Positions 1-5,238 are shown, numbered from the stretch's first letter. The stretch is 5,238 nucleotides of DNA from Atopobiaceae bacterium UBA7016 (GCA_002449555.1 DJXA01000104.1:3913-9150), one strand, 5' to 3'. Notes: a model not told the origin generated them from the letters alone. A program made the numbers and translations.

Positions 1-3
1 CTT

Positions 4-16
4 GGGGGTAGCCCCT
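4..16. other. Short G/C hairpin at left edge, possibly the end of an upstream unit
   Basis: GGGG (5-8) and CCCC (12-15) can pair around a TAG loop, with a G-T wobble extending the stem to 4/16. The same 11-base core, GGGGTAGCCCC, occurs on the opposite strand inside the larger hairpin at 506-538, so nikR is flanked by two related hairpins. It could be the end of a terminator for a gene off the left edge. The window starts too close to judge the full stem, and no T-run follows. Confidence 0.3.
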
Positions 17-35
17 CCCGCGCACTCTTGAAACG

Positions 36-41
36 AAGGAG
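36..41 (+). promoter_or_regulatory. Ribosome binding site of nikR
   Basis: AAGGAG lies 5 bases before the ATG at 47 and fixes that start codon. No convincing -10/-35 pair is visible in the 46 bases available upstream, so the nikR promoter is probably weak or lies left of the window. Confidence 0.8.
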
Positions 42-46
42 CGCGT

Positions 47-493
47 ATGTCCGACCTCGTGAGGTTCTCGGTCTCGATGCCGGAGGACCTGCTGCAAAAA
101 CTGGATGACTTCGCGCAGCGTCGCGGTACCAATACCAACCGCTCTGAGGTGTTGCGCGATCTGGTGCGCGAGAAGCTGGTTGATGAGGGGCGCGTGGTGC
201 CTGACGAGGAAGTGGTGGGCTCCATCACCATGGTGTATGACCACCATACGCCCGGGCTCGCGGCGCGTCTGGACAAGATCCAGCACCGTCATCACACCGA
301 GATCGTCAGTACCATGCATGTGCATCTGGATGACGAGAACTGTCTGGAGATCCTGGCCGTACGGGGCCAGGGGCGTATCGTCGCGAACATGGCCGACTGC
401 ATGTTGGGCCTGAAGGGCGTGCGTCACGGCAGCCTGACCTGCGTGGCCACCGGCTCTACCATGTCTGGCGGCGGCCACACGCACGAGCACTGA
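47..493 (+). CDS. nikR: Nickel-responsive transcriptional regulator NikR
   Basis: This 148-residue protein is a cytosolic Ni(II)-dependent DNA-binding regulator that represses nickel uptake genes when nickel is plentiful. Residues 1-45 form a ribbon-helix-helix domain: a basic beta strand (VRFSVSMP), then two helices containing NRSEVLRDLV. The rest is the ACT-like tetramerisation and metal domain. The high-affinity nickel ligands of E. coli NikR (His76, His87, His89, Cys95) are matched with identical spacing by His80, His91, His93 and Cys99, within HRHHTEIVSTMHVHLDDENC. The protein is about 15 residues longer than E. coli NikR (133) and ends in a glycine-rich, histidine-bearing tail, GGGHTHEH. 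The ATG at 47 has a good AAGGAG. It converges on the nickel ECF importer operon, its obvious target. Identity is secure; the target is inferred from context. Confidence 0.95.
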   Translation: MSDLVRFSVSMPEDLLQKLDDFAQRRGTNTNRSEVLRDLVREKLVDEGRVVPDEEVVGSITMVYDHHTPGLAARLDKIQHRHHTEIVSTMHVHLDDENCLEILAVRGQGRIVANMADCMLGLKGVRHGSLTCVATGSTMSGGGHTHEH

Positions 494-505
494 TTGGTGC
501 GGCCT

Positions 506-538
506 GGTGCGGTTTGGGGGCTACCCCTAAACCGCACC
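506..538. terminator. Strong hairpin between convergent nikR and nikO/cbiO, probable bidirectional terminator
   Basis: Bases 506-520 pair with 524-538 to give a continuous 15-bp stem (one G-T wobble at 516/528) around a three-base CTA loop. It lies 12 bases after the nikR stop and its right arm runs into the last base of the cbiO stop codon (540-538), so it can serve both converging genes. Neither strand has a T-run after the stem, so it is not a textbook intrinsic terminator; it may still pause or stop transcription, or protect both 3' ends. The left arm word GGTGCGG is also present just upstream (496-502), which offers an alternative pairing partner for CCGCACC (532-538). Confidence 0.6.
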
Positions 539-1287
539 TACACGTTGATGTGCACGTGCGGGCGGTCCTCATAGCCGTGGAACTCGCCCACGTAAACGAA
601 GTAGTCGGCCACCTCGTCTGCGAGCGACTGGTCATGCGTCGCGATGACGAGCGTCTTTCCCGCCGTCTTCAGCTGTCTCAGAAAGCCCAGCAGCCAGGCC
701 CGCGTCCTTGCGTCGAGGCCTGCAAGCGGCTCGTCCAGGCAAAGCACGTCGGGGTTCATGGAGAGCACGCAGGCGATGGCCACGCGCTTCTTCTCTCCGC
801 CTGAGAGGTTGTACGGGGCTCGTGTGCGCAGCCGGTCAATGTCGAGAAGCGCGCAGGTGTCCGCGACACGCTGGGCCACCTCGGCCTCGGGCAGGCCCAT
901 CTGGCGCGGCCCGAAGGCGATCTCCTCCTCCACGCTCGGGCAGAAGAGCTGTGCGTCACTGTCTTGGAAGATGAACCCCACACGCTGGTGCAGCCGCTTG
1001 GATAGGCGGTGGTCGCGCATCGAGCGCTCGTCTACCACGTCGCCGTCGAAGCGGTAGGTGCCCTGCTGCGGATGGATGAGCCCCACAAGCGCCTTGAGCA
1101 GCGTGGACTTGCCCGAGCCGTTGTCGCCCATCAGCACCACGGACTCGCCCGCGTAGATGTCGAGATCAACGTGGCGCAGGGCCGTGACGTCGTCGTAGGC
1201 ATAGCAGAAGTCGCCCAGCTGGATGAGCGGCGTGCCTGTGGTCACGTGCGGGTGGTGCAGGCTCTGTGGGGTGTGCGCGTGTGCCAT
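538..1287 (-). CDS. cbiO: ECF nickel/cobalt transporter ATP-binding protein (CbiO/NikO)
   Basis: This 249-residue protein is the cytoplasmic ATPase that powers the nickel ECF importer. All ABC motifs are present: Walker A GDNGSGKST (54-62), Q-loop FQDSDAQLF (Q108), signature LSGGE (161-165), Walker B VLCLDEP (181-187), D-loop AGLD (189-192) and H-loop His218. The FQ-D-x-Q-LF and EEEIAFGP stretches are typical of the CbiO/EcfA subgroup. The start chosen is ATG at 1287, one base after the cbiQ stop, with AAGGA (1302-1298) 10 bases upstream. The same frame stays open back to an ATG at 1428, but that would overlap cbiQ by 140 bases and add a compositionally odd tail. The N-terminus, MAHAHTPQSLHHPHV, holds five histidines in its first 14 residues, and the C-terminus ends in HVHINV; both could bind metal. 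Only one ATPase gene is present, so it presumably works as a homodimer. Confidence 0.93.
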   Translation of the reverse strand: MAHAHTPQSLHHPHVTTGTPLIQLGDFCYAYDDVTALRHVDLDIYAGESVVLMGDNGSGKSTLLKALVGLIHPQQGTYRFDGDVVDERSMRDHRLSKRLHQRVGFIFQDSDAQLFCPSVEEEIAFGPRQMGLPEAEVAQRVADTCALLDIDRLRTRAPYNLSGGEKKRVAIACVLSMNPDVLCLDEPLAGLDARTRAWLLGFLRQLKTAGKTLVIATHDQSLADEVADYFVYVGEFHGYEDRPHVHINV

Positions 1288-1288
1288 G

Positions 1289-2110
1289 CTAGACCAATCC
1301 TTGCAGATAGAAGAACGCGGCGACAAGCCCTGCGAGCAGGCAGAGCCAGGCGACGTCCGTGTGGCGGGGCGCCCATCCGCGGCCGTCGTCGTAGGTTCCC
1401 TCAAACCCGCGGCAGCGCATGGCGTCATGCGTTTGCTGAGATGCCTCCGCGGCCTTGAGCAGCACCACGCCGCCCACGCCGCCCATGGCAGACCCCTTGC
1501 GACGGTTGCGGCCCACGCTGCGCAGGCGAAGCGCCGTGAGCACCTCGAGCGCGACCTCGCCCAGGCGCACGATGCTCCGCAGCGCGAGGTCGAGGGTCAT
1601 GATGAAGAGGTTGGGCACACGGAAGGCCCTGAGGGCACCCGTCAGATCGGCCGATGGGGTGGTCAGGGCCACCTCCATGGCGATGCCGGTAGAGATGAGC
1701 GCCTTGCCCGCGATGGTGAGCGCGGATCGTGGCTGACCAAGAAGCGCGGCGGGAAGCATGACGACGAACGCGAGAAGCGCGGCGGCCGATGCGGTGGCTG
1801 CCACCCGGTCGAGCGCGCGCTGGGGGAGGAGCGCGGCGCGCACGACCACGCCGGCCAGCATGAGCAGGACAAACAGATAGTTGCGCGAGAGCGAGACCAG
1901 CAGGATGCCGACGAGTCCAAAGACGAGCTTGACCGGCGCTGACGGGGAGAACGACGTGTCCACGCCATCGTCGAGCCTCATACGCGAGAGCACGGATGAC
2001 ACCGAGAGGATGCTCTTGGTGATGAAGCCGTCGCTATCTGGCTGCGGTTCGTAGTCTTGGTGCTGCGTCAGCCATGCGGGCAGCGGTTCTGGGGTGGGTG
2101 GTTGCGTCAT
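1289..2110 (-). CDS. cbiQ: ECF nickel/cobalt transporter transmembrane T component (CbiQ/NikQ)
   Basis: This 273-residue inner-membrane protein is the T component (EcfT) that couples ATP hydrolysis by CbiO to movement of the substrate component. About 60 polar residues precede hydrophobic segments at about 62-78, 79-95, 106-125, 132-150 and 252-270. The two coupling motifs that contact the ATPase in this family are recognisable in the long cytoplasmic stretch between them: LRLRS (195-199) and AMRCRGF (230-236), the latter close to the usual AMRARGF. The ATG at 2110 is 8 bases after the nikM stop. Only a weak GAGTGG-like ribosome site precedes it, so translation is probably coupled to the gene upstream. 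The stop is one base from the cbiO start. Family assignment is firm; nickel rather than cobalt comes from the neighbours NikR and NikM. Confidence 0.9.
   Translation of the reverse strand: MTQPPTPEPLPAWLTQHQDYEPQPDSDGFITKSILSVSSVLSRMRLDDGVDTSFSPSAPVKLVFGLVGILLVSLSRNYLFVLLMLAGVVVRAALLPQRALDRVAATASAAALLAFVVMLPAALLGQPRSALTIAGKALISTGIAMEVALTTPSADLTGALRAFRVPNLFIMTLDLALRSIVRLGEVALEVLTALRLRSVGRNRRKGSAMGGVGGVVLLKAAEASQQTHDAMRCRGFEGTYDDGRGWAPRHTDVAWLCLLAGLVAAFFYLQGLV
1298..1302 (-). promoter_or_regulatory. Ribosome binding site of cbiO, inside the end of cbiQ
   Basis: On the minus strand AAGGA lies 10 bases before the ATG at 1287, within the last codons of cbiQ. It decides in favour of the 1287 start over the longer in-frame start at 1428. 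Confidence 0.65.
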
Positions 2111-2118
2111 GCGGCCAC

Positions 2119-3105
2119 TCAGTCAAAGGTGGGGCGAGGCTTCGCAAGTCCGGCCAGCAGGCGGAAGATGATGATGAGAAGGCCCACACCGATGATGGCA
2201 GAAAGCACGTAGCCCACCCATTCCGGCAGGCTGCCCACGGCGTAGTCGGGCATGAAGGAGCTCCACTCCCAGCCCGTCGCCATGCCTGATGGCTCGTAGC
2301 CCACCATCTGGGACAGGTCCTCGAGGCTCCACTCGCCCCAGGCGTCGCCCGTGGCTAGCAGGCCGAGCGGCGTCGCGGCGATGAGGCAGCACAGCAGGGC
2401 CAGCACGGGAACGGCCTTGTCGTTGTCAGCCGCGCCCTCCGTCAGGCCAAAGGACGGCACGGTGCTGCGCAGGAAGGCGAGGATGCCCACCGTGAAGCCC
2501 ACCTCCGCGAGACCTGCCACCGTGAGGTGTCCCAGCATCATGGCGGGAACCGAGACGGAGAGCGGGTACGGGCAGTAGAGGGCGTTTCCGGCGGCATCGG
2601 TGAAGAGCAGGGGCTGGATGCCAAACTCAAGCGCCGCGCAGAGGGCCGCGGCATTGAGGCCCACGTACGAGCCGACGCCTGCGGCGATGAGCTCGCCCTT
2701 GTCGCCGGGCAGGCGCTTCTTGAGCGCGCTGTAGACCGCAAAGCCAACCATGGGCAGAACGAACGCCATGTTGAGGCAGTTGGCGCCTAAGGCGAGGATG
2801 CCTCCGTCACCAAAGAGAACGGCTTGGATGGCCAGGGCGATGCTCACGGCGATGACCGCCGCCCATGGGCCGAAGAGGATGGCGATGAGCGTGCCGCAGA
2901 CCGCGTGGCCGGTGGTGCCGCCCGGCAGTGGAATGTTGAACATCATGGAGAGGAAGCAGCACGCGGCCGCCACGCCCAAGAGCGGCATCTTCTCGCGCGG
3001 GACGGTCTCGCGTACCCGCTTGACGGCGGTCGCCCAGATGGGGACCATCGCGATGGTGGTGACGGCGCAGGTAGAAGGACTGAGGTAGTTCTCGGGAATA
3101 TGCAT
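2119..3105 (-). CDS. cbiM: Fused ECF nickel/cobalt substrate component, CbiM/NikM with C-terminal CbiN/NikN-like domain
   Basis: This 328-residue membrane protein is the metal-selecting S component of the ECF importer. It starts with MHIPE, and His67 lies in the conserved PGGTTGH (61-67). In the NikM structure Ni(II) is bound by Met1, His2 and His67, and all three are present here. This also makes the start codon functionally fixed, because nothing may precede the Met-His. Residues 1 to about 215 are the CbiM domain, with hydrophobic segments at about 13-28, 41-58, 70-96, 104-127, 139-161 and 186-212. A short linker (TEGAADNDK) leads to a two-helix C-terminal domain (helices about 231-250 and 296-318). 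Their loop, DAWGEW to MPDYAVG (254-291), is rich in Trp, Met and acidic residues and is probably exposed outside. This matches the NikN/CbiN-like extension of fused CbiM proteins; no separate cbiN is present. It is first in an operon with cbiQ and cbiO. A strong AGGAG lies 5 bases before the ATG. Confidence 0.93.
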   Translation of the reverse strand: MHIPENYLSPSTCAVTTIAMVPIWATAVKRVRETVPREKMPLLGVAAACCFLSMMFNIPLPGGTTGHAVCGTLIAILFGPWAAVIAVSIALAIQAVLFGDGGILALGANCLNMAFVLPMVGFAVYSALKKRLPGDKGELIAAGVGSYVGLNAAALCAALEFGIQPLLFTDAAGNALYCPYPLSVSVPAMMLGHLTVAGLAEVGFTVGILAFLRSTVPSFGLTEGAADNDKAVPVLALLCCLIAATPLGLLATGDAWGEWSLEDLSQMVGYEPSGMATGWEWSSFMPDYAVGSLPEWVGYVLSAIIGVGLLIIIFRLLAGLAKPRPTFD

Positions 3106-3110
3106 GTCCG

Positions 3111-3119
3111 CTCCTCTCC
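3111..3119 (-). promoter_or_regulatory. Ribosome binding site of nikM/cbiM
   Basis: On the minus strand GGAGAGGAG precedes the ATG at 3105 with 5 bases between its last G and the ATG. The strong site supports the Met-His-Ile-Pro start that the metal site requires. Confidence 0.8.
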
Positions 3120-3133
3120 TTTGTGATGCGGCT

Positions 3134-3139
3134 ATAGTA
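3134..3139 (-). promoter_or_regulatory. Probable -10 element of the nikMN-cbiQ-cbiO promoter
   Basis: TACTAT on the minus strand (four of six consensus bases), about 29 bases upstream of the nikM ATG. The -35 region 17 bases further up falls on the second GTGTTAC copy and resembles the consensus poorly. That would suit an operator placed over the promoter, but the assignment is tentative. Confidence 0.35.
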
Positions 3140-3165
3140 ACACAAAATCAAAATTCGTAACACAA
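3137..3165. repeat. Direct repeat GTAACACAA x2, candidate NikR operator
   Basis: GTAACACAA occurs at 3137-3145 and again at 3157-3165, an exact 20-bp period (about two helical turns), separated by AT-rich sequence. Read on the minus strand the halves are GTGTTAC-N13-GTGTTAC. From memory, NikR sites outside the enterobacteria have been described as GTGTTAC-N13/14-GTAACAC. Half-site and spacing agree, but the orientation here is direct, not inverted. The repeat overlaps the probable nikM -10 and -35 regions, where a repressor would sit. NikR encoded at 47-493 is the natural candidate protein. Confidence 0.55.
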
Positions 3166-3202
3166 CACGTGCCAATATCGCCACGCTTCGGGGCCCTTTT
3201 GC

Positions 3203-3231
3203 TTGCCCTTGGCATCGCGAGTGGGTACACT
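3203..3231 (+). promoter_or_regulatory. Candidate mgtA promoter
   Basis: TTGCCC (3203-3208) and TACACT (3226-3231) are spaced by 17 bases; each matches four of six consensus positions. A competing -35 is TTGGCA (3209-3214, five of six), but it lacks a good -10 at proper distance. Use of this promoter would give mgtA a long leader of about 190 bases, which contains the small ORF and repeat cluster described below. Confidence 0.3.
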
Positions 3232-3270
3232 TCGACTATCTATGCAATTCCAGATGGAAGGGGGTGCCTC

Positions 3271-3327
3271 ATGGATGCGGACAGTTGCTCATATTTCATA
3301 GTCAGCCGCGCCATGGGAGCTCGCTAG
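3271..3327 (+). CDS. Possible 18-residue leader peptide upstream of mgtA
   Basis: An ATG at 3271 opens an 18-codon frame encoding MDADSCSYFIVSRAMGAR and ending in TAG. It is preceded at 6 bases by a purine-rich ribosome site (GGAAGGGGG, 3256-3264). It ends 98 bases before the mgtA start. Upstream peptides are known to control mgtA in Salmonella (MgtL, where acidic and proline residues let the ribosome sense low Mg2+); this peptide also begins with alternating acidic residues (Asp2, Asp4) but has no proline. An overlapping frame from ATG 3242 (19 codons, stop at 3301) lacks a ribosome site. I see no homology to a named peptide, and an ORF this short can arise by chance. Confidence 0.3.
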   Translation: MDADSCSYFIVSRAMGAR

Positions 3328-3369
3328 CCTGGACCGTTTTCGCCATAGAGCTAAGCCATTGGACCCTCA

Positions 3370-3410
3370 TGACGCATATCACGTCAGGGCGCGTCTTCCG
3401 CATATGACGC
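3370..3410. repeat. Nested short inverted and direct repeats just before the mgtA ribosome site
   Basis: CGCATAT(C/G)ACG occurs at 3373-3383 and 3399-3409, a 26-base direct repeat with one mismatch. TGACG (3370-3374) can pair with CGTCA (3382-3386); GACGC (3371-3375) with GCGTC (3391-3395); and GCGTC (3391-3395) with GACGC (3406-3410). These stems exclude each other, and the last ends 5 bases before the AGGAGG at 3416. It could be an operator pair in DNA or a switch in the mgtA leader RNA; the stems are only 5 bp, so this is weak. Confidence 0.4.
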
Positions 3411-3415
3411 ACGAG

Positions 3416-3421
3416 AGGAGG
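3416..3421 (+). promoter_or_regulatory. Ribosome binding site of mgtA
   Basis: AGGAGG, a full Shine-Dalgarno match, lies 4 bases before the ATG at 3426 and sets that start rather than the in-frame ATG at 3477. Confidence 0.8.
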
Positions 3422-3425
3422 GCCC

Positions 3426-5238
3426 ATGCTCAAGAAGAACCAGAAGAGGGCCGTACGTAACAACCCGACGGGAGCCATGGAGACCACGTGGCTCGCCTAC
3501 CTTGCCGCCACGCCTGTCGAGGGTGTGTATGACGAGCTCAAGACACGCCGTACGGGCCTTACGCCAGAGGAGATAGAGGCCTCGCGCGGGGCGCATGGCG
3601 CGAATCGCATGGCCGAGACGCAGCGCACGCCCGCGCCGCTCCGCCTGCTGCAGACGTTCGGCGACCCGTTCGTGCTCATCCTGCTGGCCTTGGGCGCGGT
3701 GTCGTTTGCGACGGACGTCGTCTTCGCGGCACCGGGCGACAAGGACCCGGCGACGCCGTTGCTGATCTTGGCCATGGCGTTGGTCTCGGTCATCCTGCGC
3801 TTTGTGCAGGAGACGCGTGGCGCGGACGCCGCCGCTGCGCTGGCCGAGAGCATCGAGACCACCTGCTGCGTGGAGCGCCAGGGCGTCGGCCGCATGGAGA
3901 TTCCCCTCGACGAGGTGGTGGTCGGTGACATCGTGCATCTGGCGGCAGGCGATATTGTACCGGCTGACCTGCGCATCATTGCTGCGCGCGACCTCTTTGT
4001 GGGGCAGTCCGCGCTGACGGGCGAGTCCGATGCCGTGGAGAAGCGCCCTGCCGCGACGGACGGTCTGGTGCCGCCGCTCGAGGCCGAGAACCTCGCGTTT
4101 CTGGGCACCACGGTCATCTCGGGCACGGGCGTGGGCGTTGCCGCGCGCGTCGGCGAGGAGACCGAGCTGGGCAACATCGCGGCACGCCTGGAGTCCTCCG
4201 GCAAGGAGACCGCGTACGACCGCGGCATCCATGACGTATCGATGCTCCTCGTGAAGCTCATGCTGGTGGTCGTGCCCATCGTGTTCGTCATCAACGCGCT
4301 GACCAAGGGCAACTGGCTGGACGCGCTGCTGTTCTCGCTCTCCGTCGCGGTGGGCCTCACGCCCGAGATGCTCCCCATGATCGTGACGACGTGCCTCGCG
4401 AAGGGCGCCGTGGACCTGAGCCAGGGCCGCGTGATCGTGAAGCGTCTGGACGCCATCCAGAACCTGGGCTCCATCGACATCCTGTGCTGCGACAAGACGG
4501 GCACGCTCACCGAGGACCGCGTGGTGCTGGAGCGCCATCTGGACGTGACGGGCAAAGAGGACTCCCGCGTGCTGCGGCACGCGTTCCTCAACAGCCACTT
4601 CGAGACCGGCATGCTCAACCTCATCGACATGGCCATCATCAAGTGCGCGCATGAGGAGACCGGTCTGGATGACGACGCCCTGGTGGAAGACCACTTCCTG
4701 GTGGACGAGCTGCCCTTTGACTACGAGCGCCGCCTGGTGAGCGTCGTCGTGGGCGACGAGCAGGGCCACACCTCCATGATCACCAAGGGTGCGCTGGAGG
4801 AGGCGCTCTCCATCAGCTCGATGGTGGAGCTTGACGGAAAGGTGTTCCCGCTGGGCGAGGAGCTGGGCCGCGAGGTGCTTGAGCGCGGCCAGGACTTGGC
4901 GGAGGACGGCATGCGCGTGCTGGGCGTGGCGCGCAAGGACGACCCTGCCGGCGTGGGCGACCTGACCGTGGACGACGAGCGCGACATGACCTTTATTGGC
5001 TACCTCGCCTTCCTTGACCCTCCAAAGGAGGACGCCGGCGCGGCCATCGAGGCGCTGGCGGCGCATGGCGTGGGCACCAAGGTGCTGACGGGCGACTCCG
5101 GCCGCGTCGCCGCGCACGTTTGCGAGGAGCTGGGCCTGGACGTGTCCGGCGCGCTCGATGGCGCGCAGGTCGAGCAGCTGGGCGAGGAGGAGCTGCGCGA
5201 GGCGGTGGAGGCAACGACGGTCTTCGCCAAGCTCTCGC
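3426..5238 (+). CDS. mgtA: Magnesium-transporting P-type ATPase MgtA (class IIIB), 3' end beyond the window
   Basis: The first 604 codons are present with no stop; family members are about 900 residues, so roughly two thirds is here. MgtA-type pumps import Mg2+ across the inner membrane using ATP. The N-terminus is basic (MLKKNQKRAVRNN). Membrane segments fall at about 81-101, 110-126, 272-291 and 299-325. The actuator loop has TGES (198-201). Membrane segment 4 carries VGLTPEMLP (309-317), the hallmark of the MgtA/MgtB branch. The phosphorylated aspartate is Asp356 in DKTGTLTE, 17 residues earlier than in E. coli MgtA (Asp373). Further on are LPFDYERR and KGA (454-456) of the nucleotide domain, DPPK (531-534) and TGDS (555-558). 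All catalytic motifs seen are intact. It is transcribed away from the nickel operon. Salmonella MgtA/MgtB also carry Ni2+, which may explain the neighbourhood. Confidence 0.95.
   Translation, partial: MLKKNQKRAVRNNPTGAMETTWLAYLAATPVEGVYDELKTRRTGLTPEEIEASRGAHGANRMAETQRTPAPLRLLQTFGDPFVLILLALGAVSFATDVVFAAPGDKDPATPLLILAMALVSVILRFVQETRGADAAAALAESIETTCCVERQGVGRMEIPLDEVVVGDIVHLAAGDIVPADLRIIAARDLFVGQSALTGESDAVEKRPAATDGLVPPLEAENLAFLGTTVISGTGVGVAARVGEETELGNIAARLESSGKETAYDRGIHDVSMLLVKLMLVVVPIVFVINALTKGNWLDALLFSLSVAVGLTPEMLPMIVTTCLAKGAVDLSQGRVIVKRLDAIQNLGSIDILCCDKTGTLTEDRVVLERHLDVTGKEDSRVLRHAFLNSHFETGMLNLIDMAIIKCAHEETGLDDDALVEDHFLVDELPFDYERRLVSVVVGDEQGHTSMITKGALEEALSISSMVELDGKVFPLGEELGREVLERGQDLAEDGMRVLGVARKDDPAGVGDLTVDDERDMTFIGYLAFLDPPKEDAGAAIEALAAHGVGTKVLTGDSGRVAAHVCEELGLDVSGALDGAQVEQLGEEELREAVEATTVFAKLS

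Larger units (their letters stand above)
3106..3425. other. 320-base divergent control region between nikM and mgtA
   Basis: No large gene fits here. From left to right it holds the nikM ribosome site, an AT-rich patch with a 20-bp direct repeat over the probable nikM promoter, a candidate mgtA promoter, an 18-codon leader ORF, a cluster of short inverted and direct repeats, and the mgtA ribosome site. The first third (about 3131-3180) is clearly more AT-rich than the surrounding genes. I looked for a magnesium M-box, a cobalamin element and a nickel/cobalt riboswitch and could not recognise any of them. Confidence 0.7.

Noticed and set aside
233..238. E. coli-type NikR half-site GTATGA
   Set aside because: GTATGA occurs inside nikR, but no TCATAC lies 16 bases away there or upstream of nikM, so the enterobacterial operator form is absent.
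1288..1428. Longer start for cbiO at 1428
   Set aside because: It would overlap cbiQ by 140 bases and add 47 residues unlike any ABC ATPase. The ATG at 1287 has its own AAGGA and sits one base after the cbiQ stop.
3106..3200. Cobalamin or nickel/cobalt riboswitch upstream of nikM
   Set aside because: The space between the probable promoter and the ATG is only about 25-30 bases, too short for either, and no conserved box is seen.
3369..3407. 12-codon frame starting at ATG 3369 before mgtA
   Set aside because: It has no convincing ribosome site and ends in the repeat cluster, so it is probably chance.
3232..3425. Magnesium riboswitch (M-box) or Salmonella-type mgtA leader
   Set aside because: I could not find the conserved M-box core or a proline-codon-rich leader. 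A covariance-model search would settle it; a significant hit would overturn this.
3403..3459. 18-codon frame overlapping the mgtA start
   Set aside because: No ribosome site precedes ATG 3403, and the frame consists of the mgtA ribosome site and start read out of phase.
3384..5117. A 577-codon open frame on the minus strand, opposite mgtA
   Set aside because: It is antisense to an intact P-type ATPase with every catalytic motif. Its product is a low-complexity run of His, Arg, Ala and Gln with no recognisable fold, as expected from the complement of GC-rich coding sequence. The same applies to the 381-codon minus frame at 3497-4642.

Overview
The window looks like a metal-ion transport locus from a high-GC bacterium (roughly 60-65% G+C by eye, with strong G/C preference at third codon positions). 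A Coriobacteriia-type actinobacterium such as an Olsenella/Collinsella relative is my best guess from protein style and codon use, but nothing in the sequence proves it.

Layout: (1) 47-493, plus strand, encodes NikR, the nickel-responsive ribbon-helix-helix repressor, with its complete His/His/His/Cys nickel site. (2) A strong hairpin at 506-538 separates it from a convergent operon. (3) 3105 down to 538, minus strand, is a three-gene energy-coupling-factor (ECF) nickel/cobalt importer: a fused NikM-NikN/CbiM-CbiN substrate component (3105-2119), the transmembrane T component CbiQ/NikQ (2110-1289) and the ATPase CbiO/NikO (1287-538). The genes are separated by 8 and 1 bases, so they are almost certainly one transcript. 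(4) 3106-3425 is a 320-base divergent control region. (5) 3426 to the right edge, plus strand, is the first 604 codons of a class IIIB magnesium-transporting P-type ATPase (MgtA), cut off by the window end.

How it fits together: NikR should bind Ni(II) and repress the nikMN-Q-O operon when nickel is sufficient. The importer's selectivity component carries the Met1/His2/His67 residues that bind nickel in structurally studied NikM, so NikR and the transporter independently point to nickel. The 9-base word GTAACACAA occurs twice, exactly 20 bp apart, over the probable nikM promoter. Its half-site matches what I remember of non-enterobacterial NikR operators, but the halves are in direct rather than inverted orientation.

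The most interesting parts are in the divergent region: the direct-repeat candidate operator, a Shine-Dalgarno-led 18-codon leader ORF before mgtA, and a cluster of short mutually exclusive stems immediately before the mgtA ribosome binding site. I found no tRNA, rRNA, CRISPR array, insertion sequence or recognisable riboswitch.
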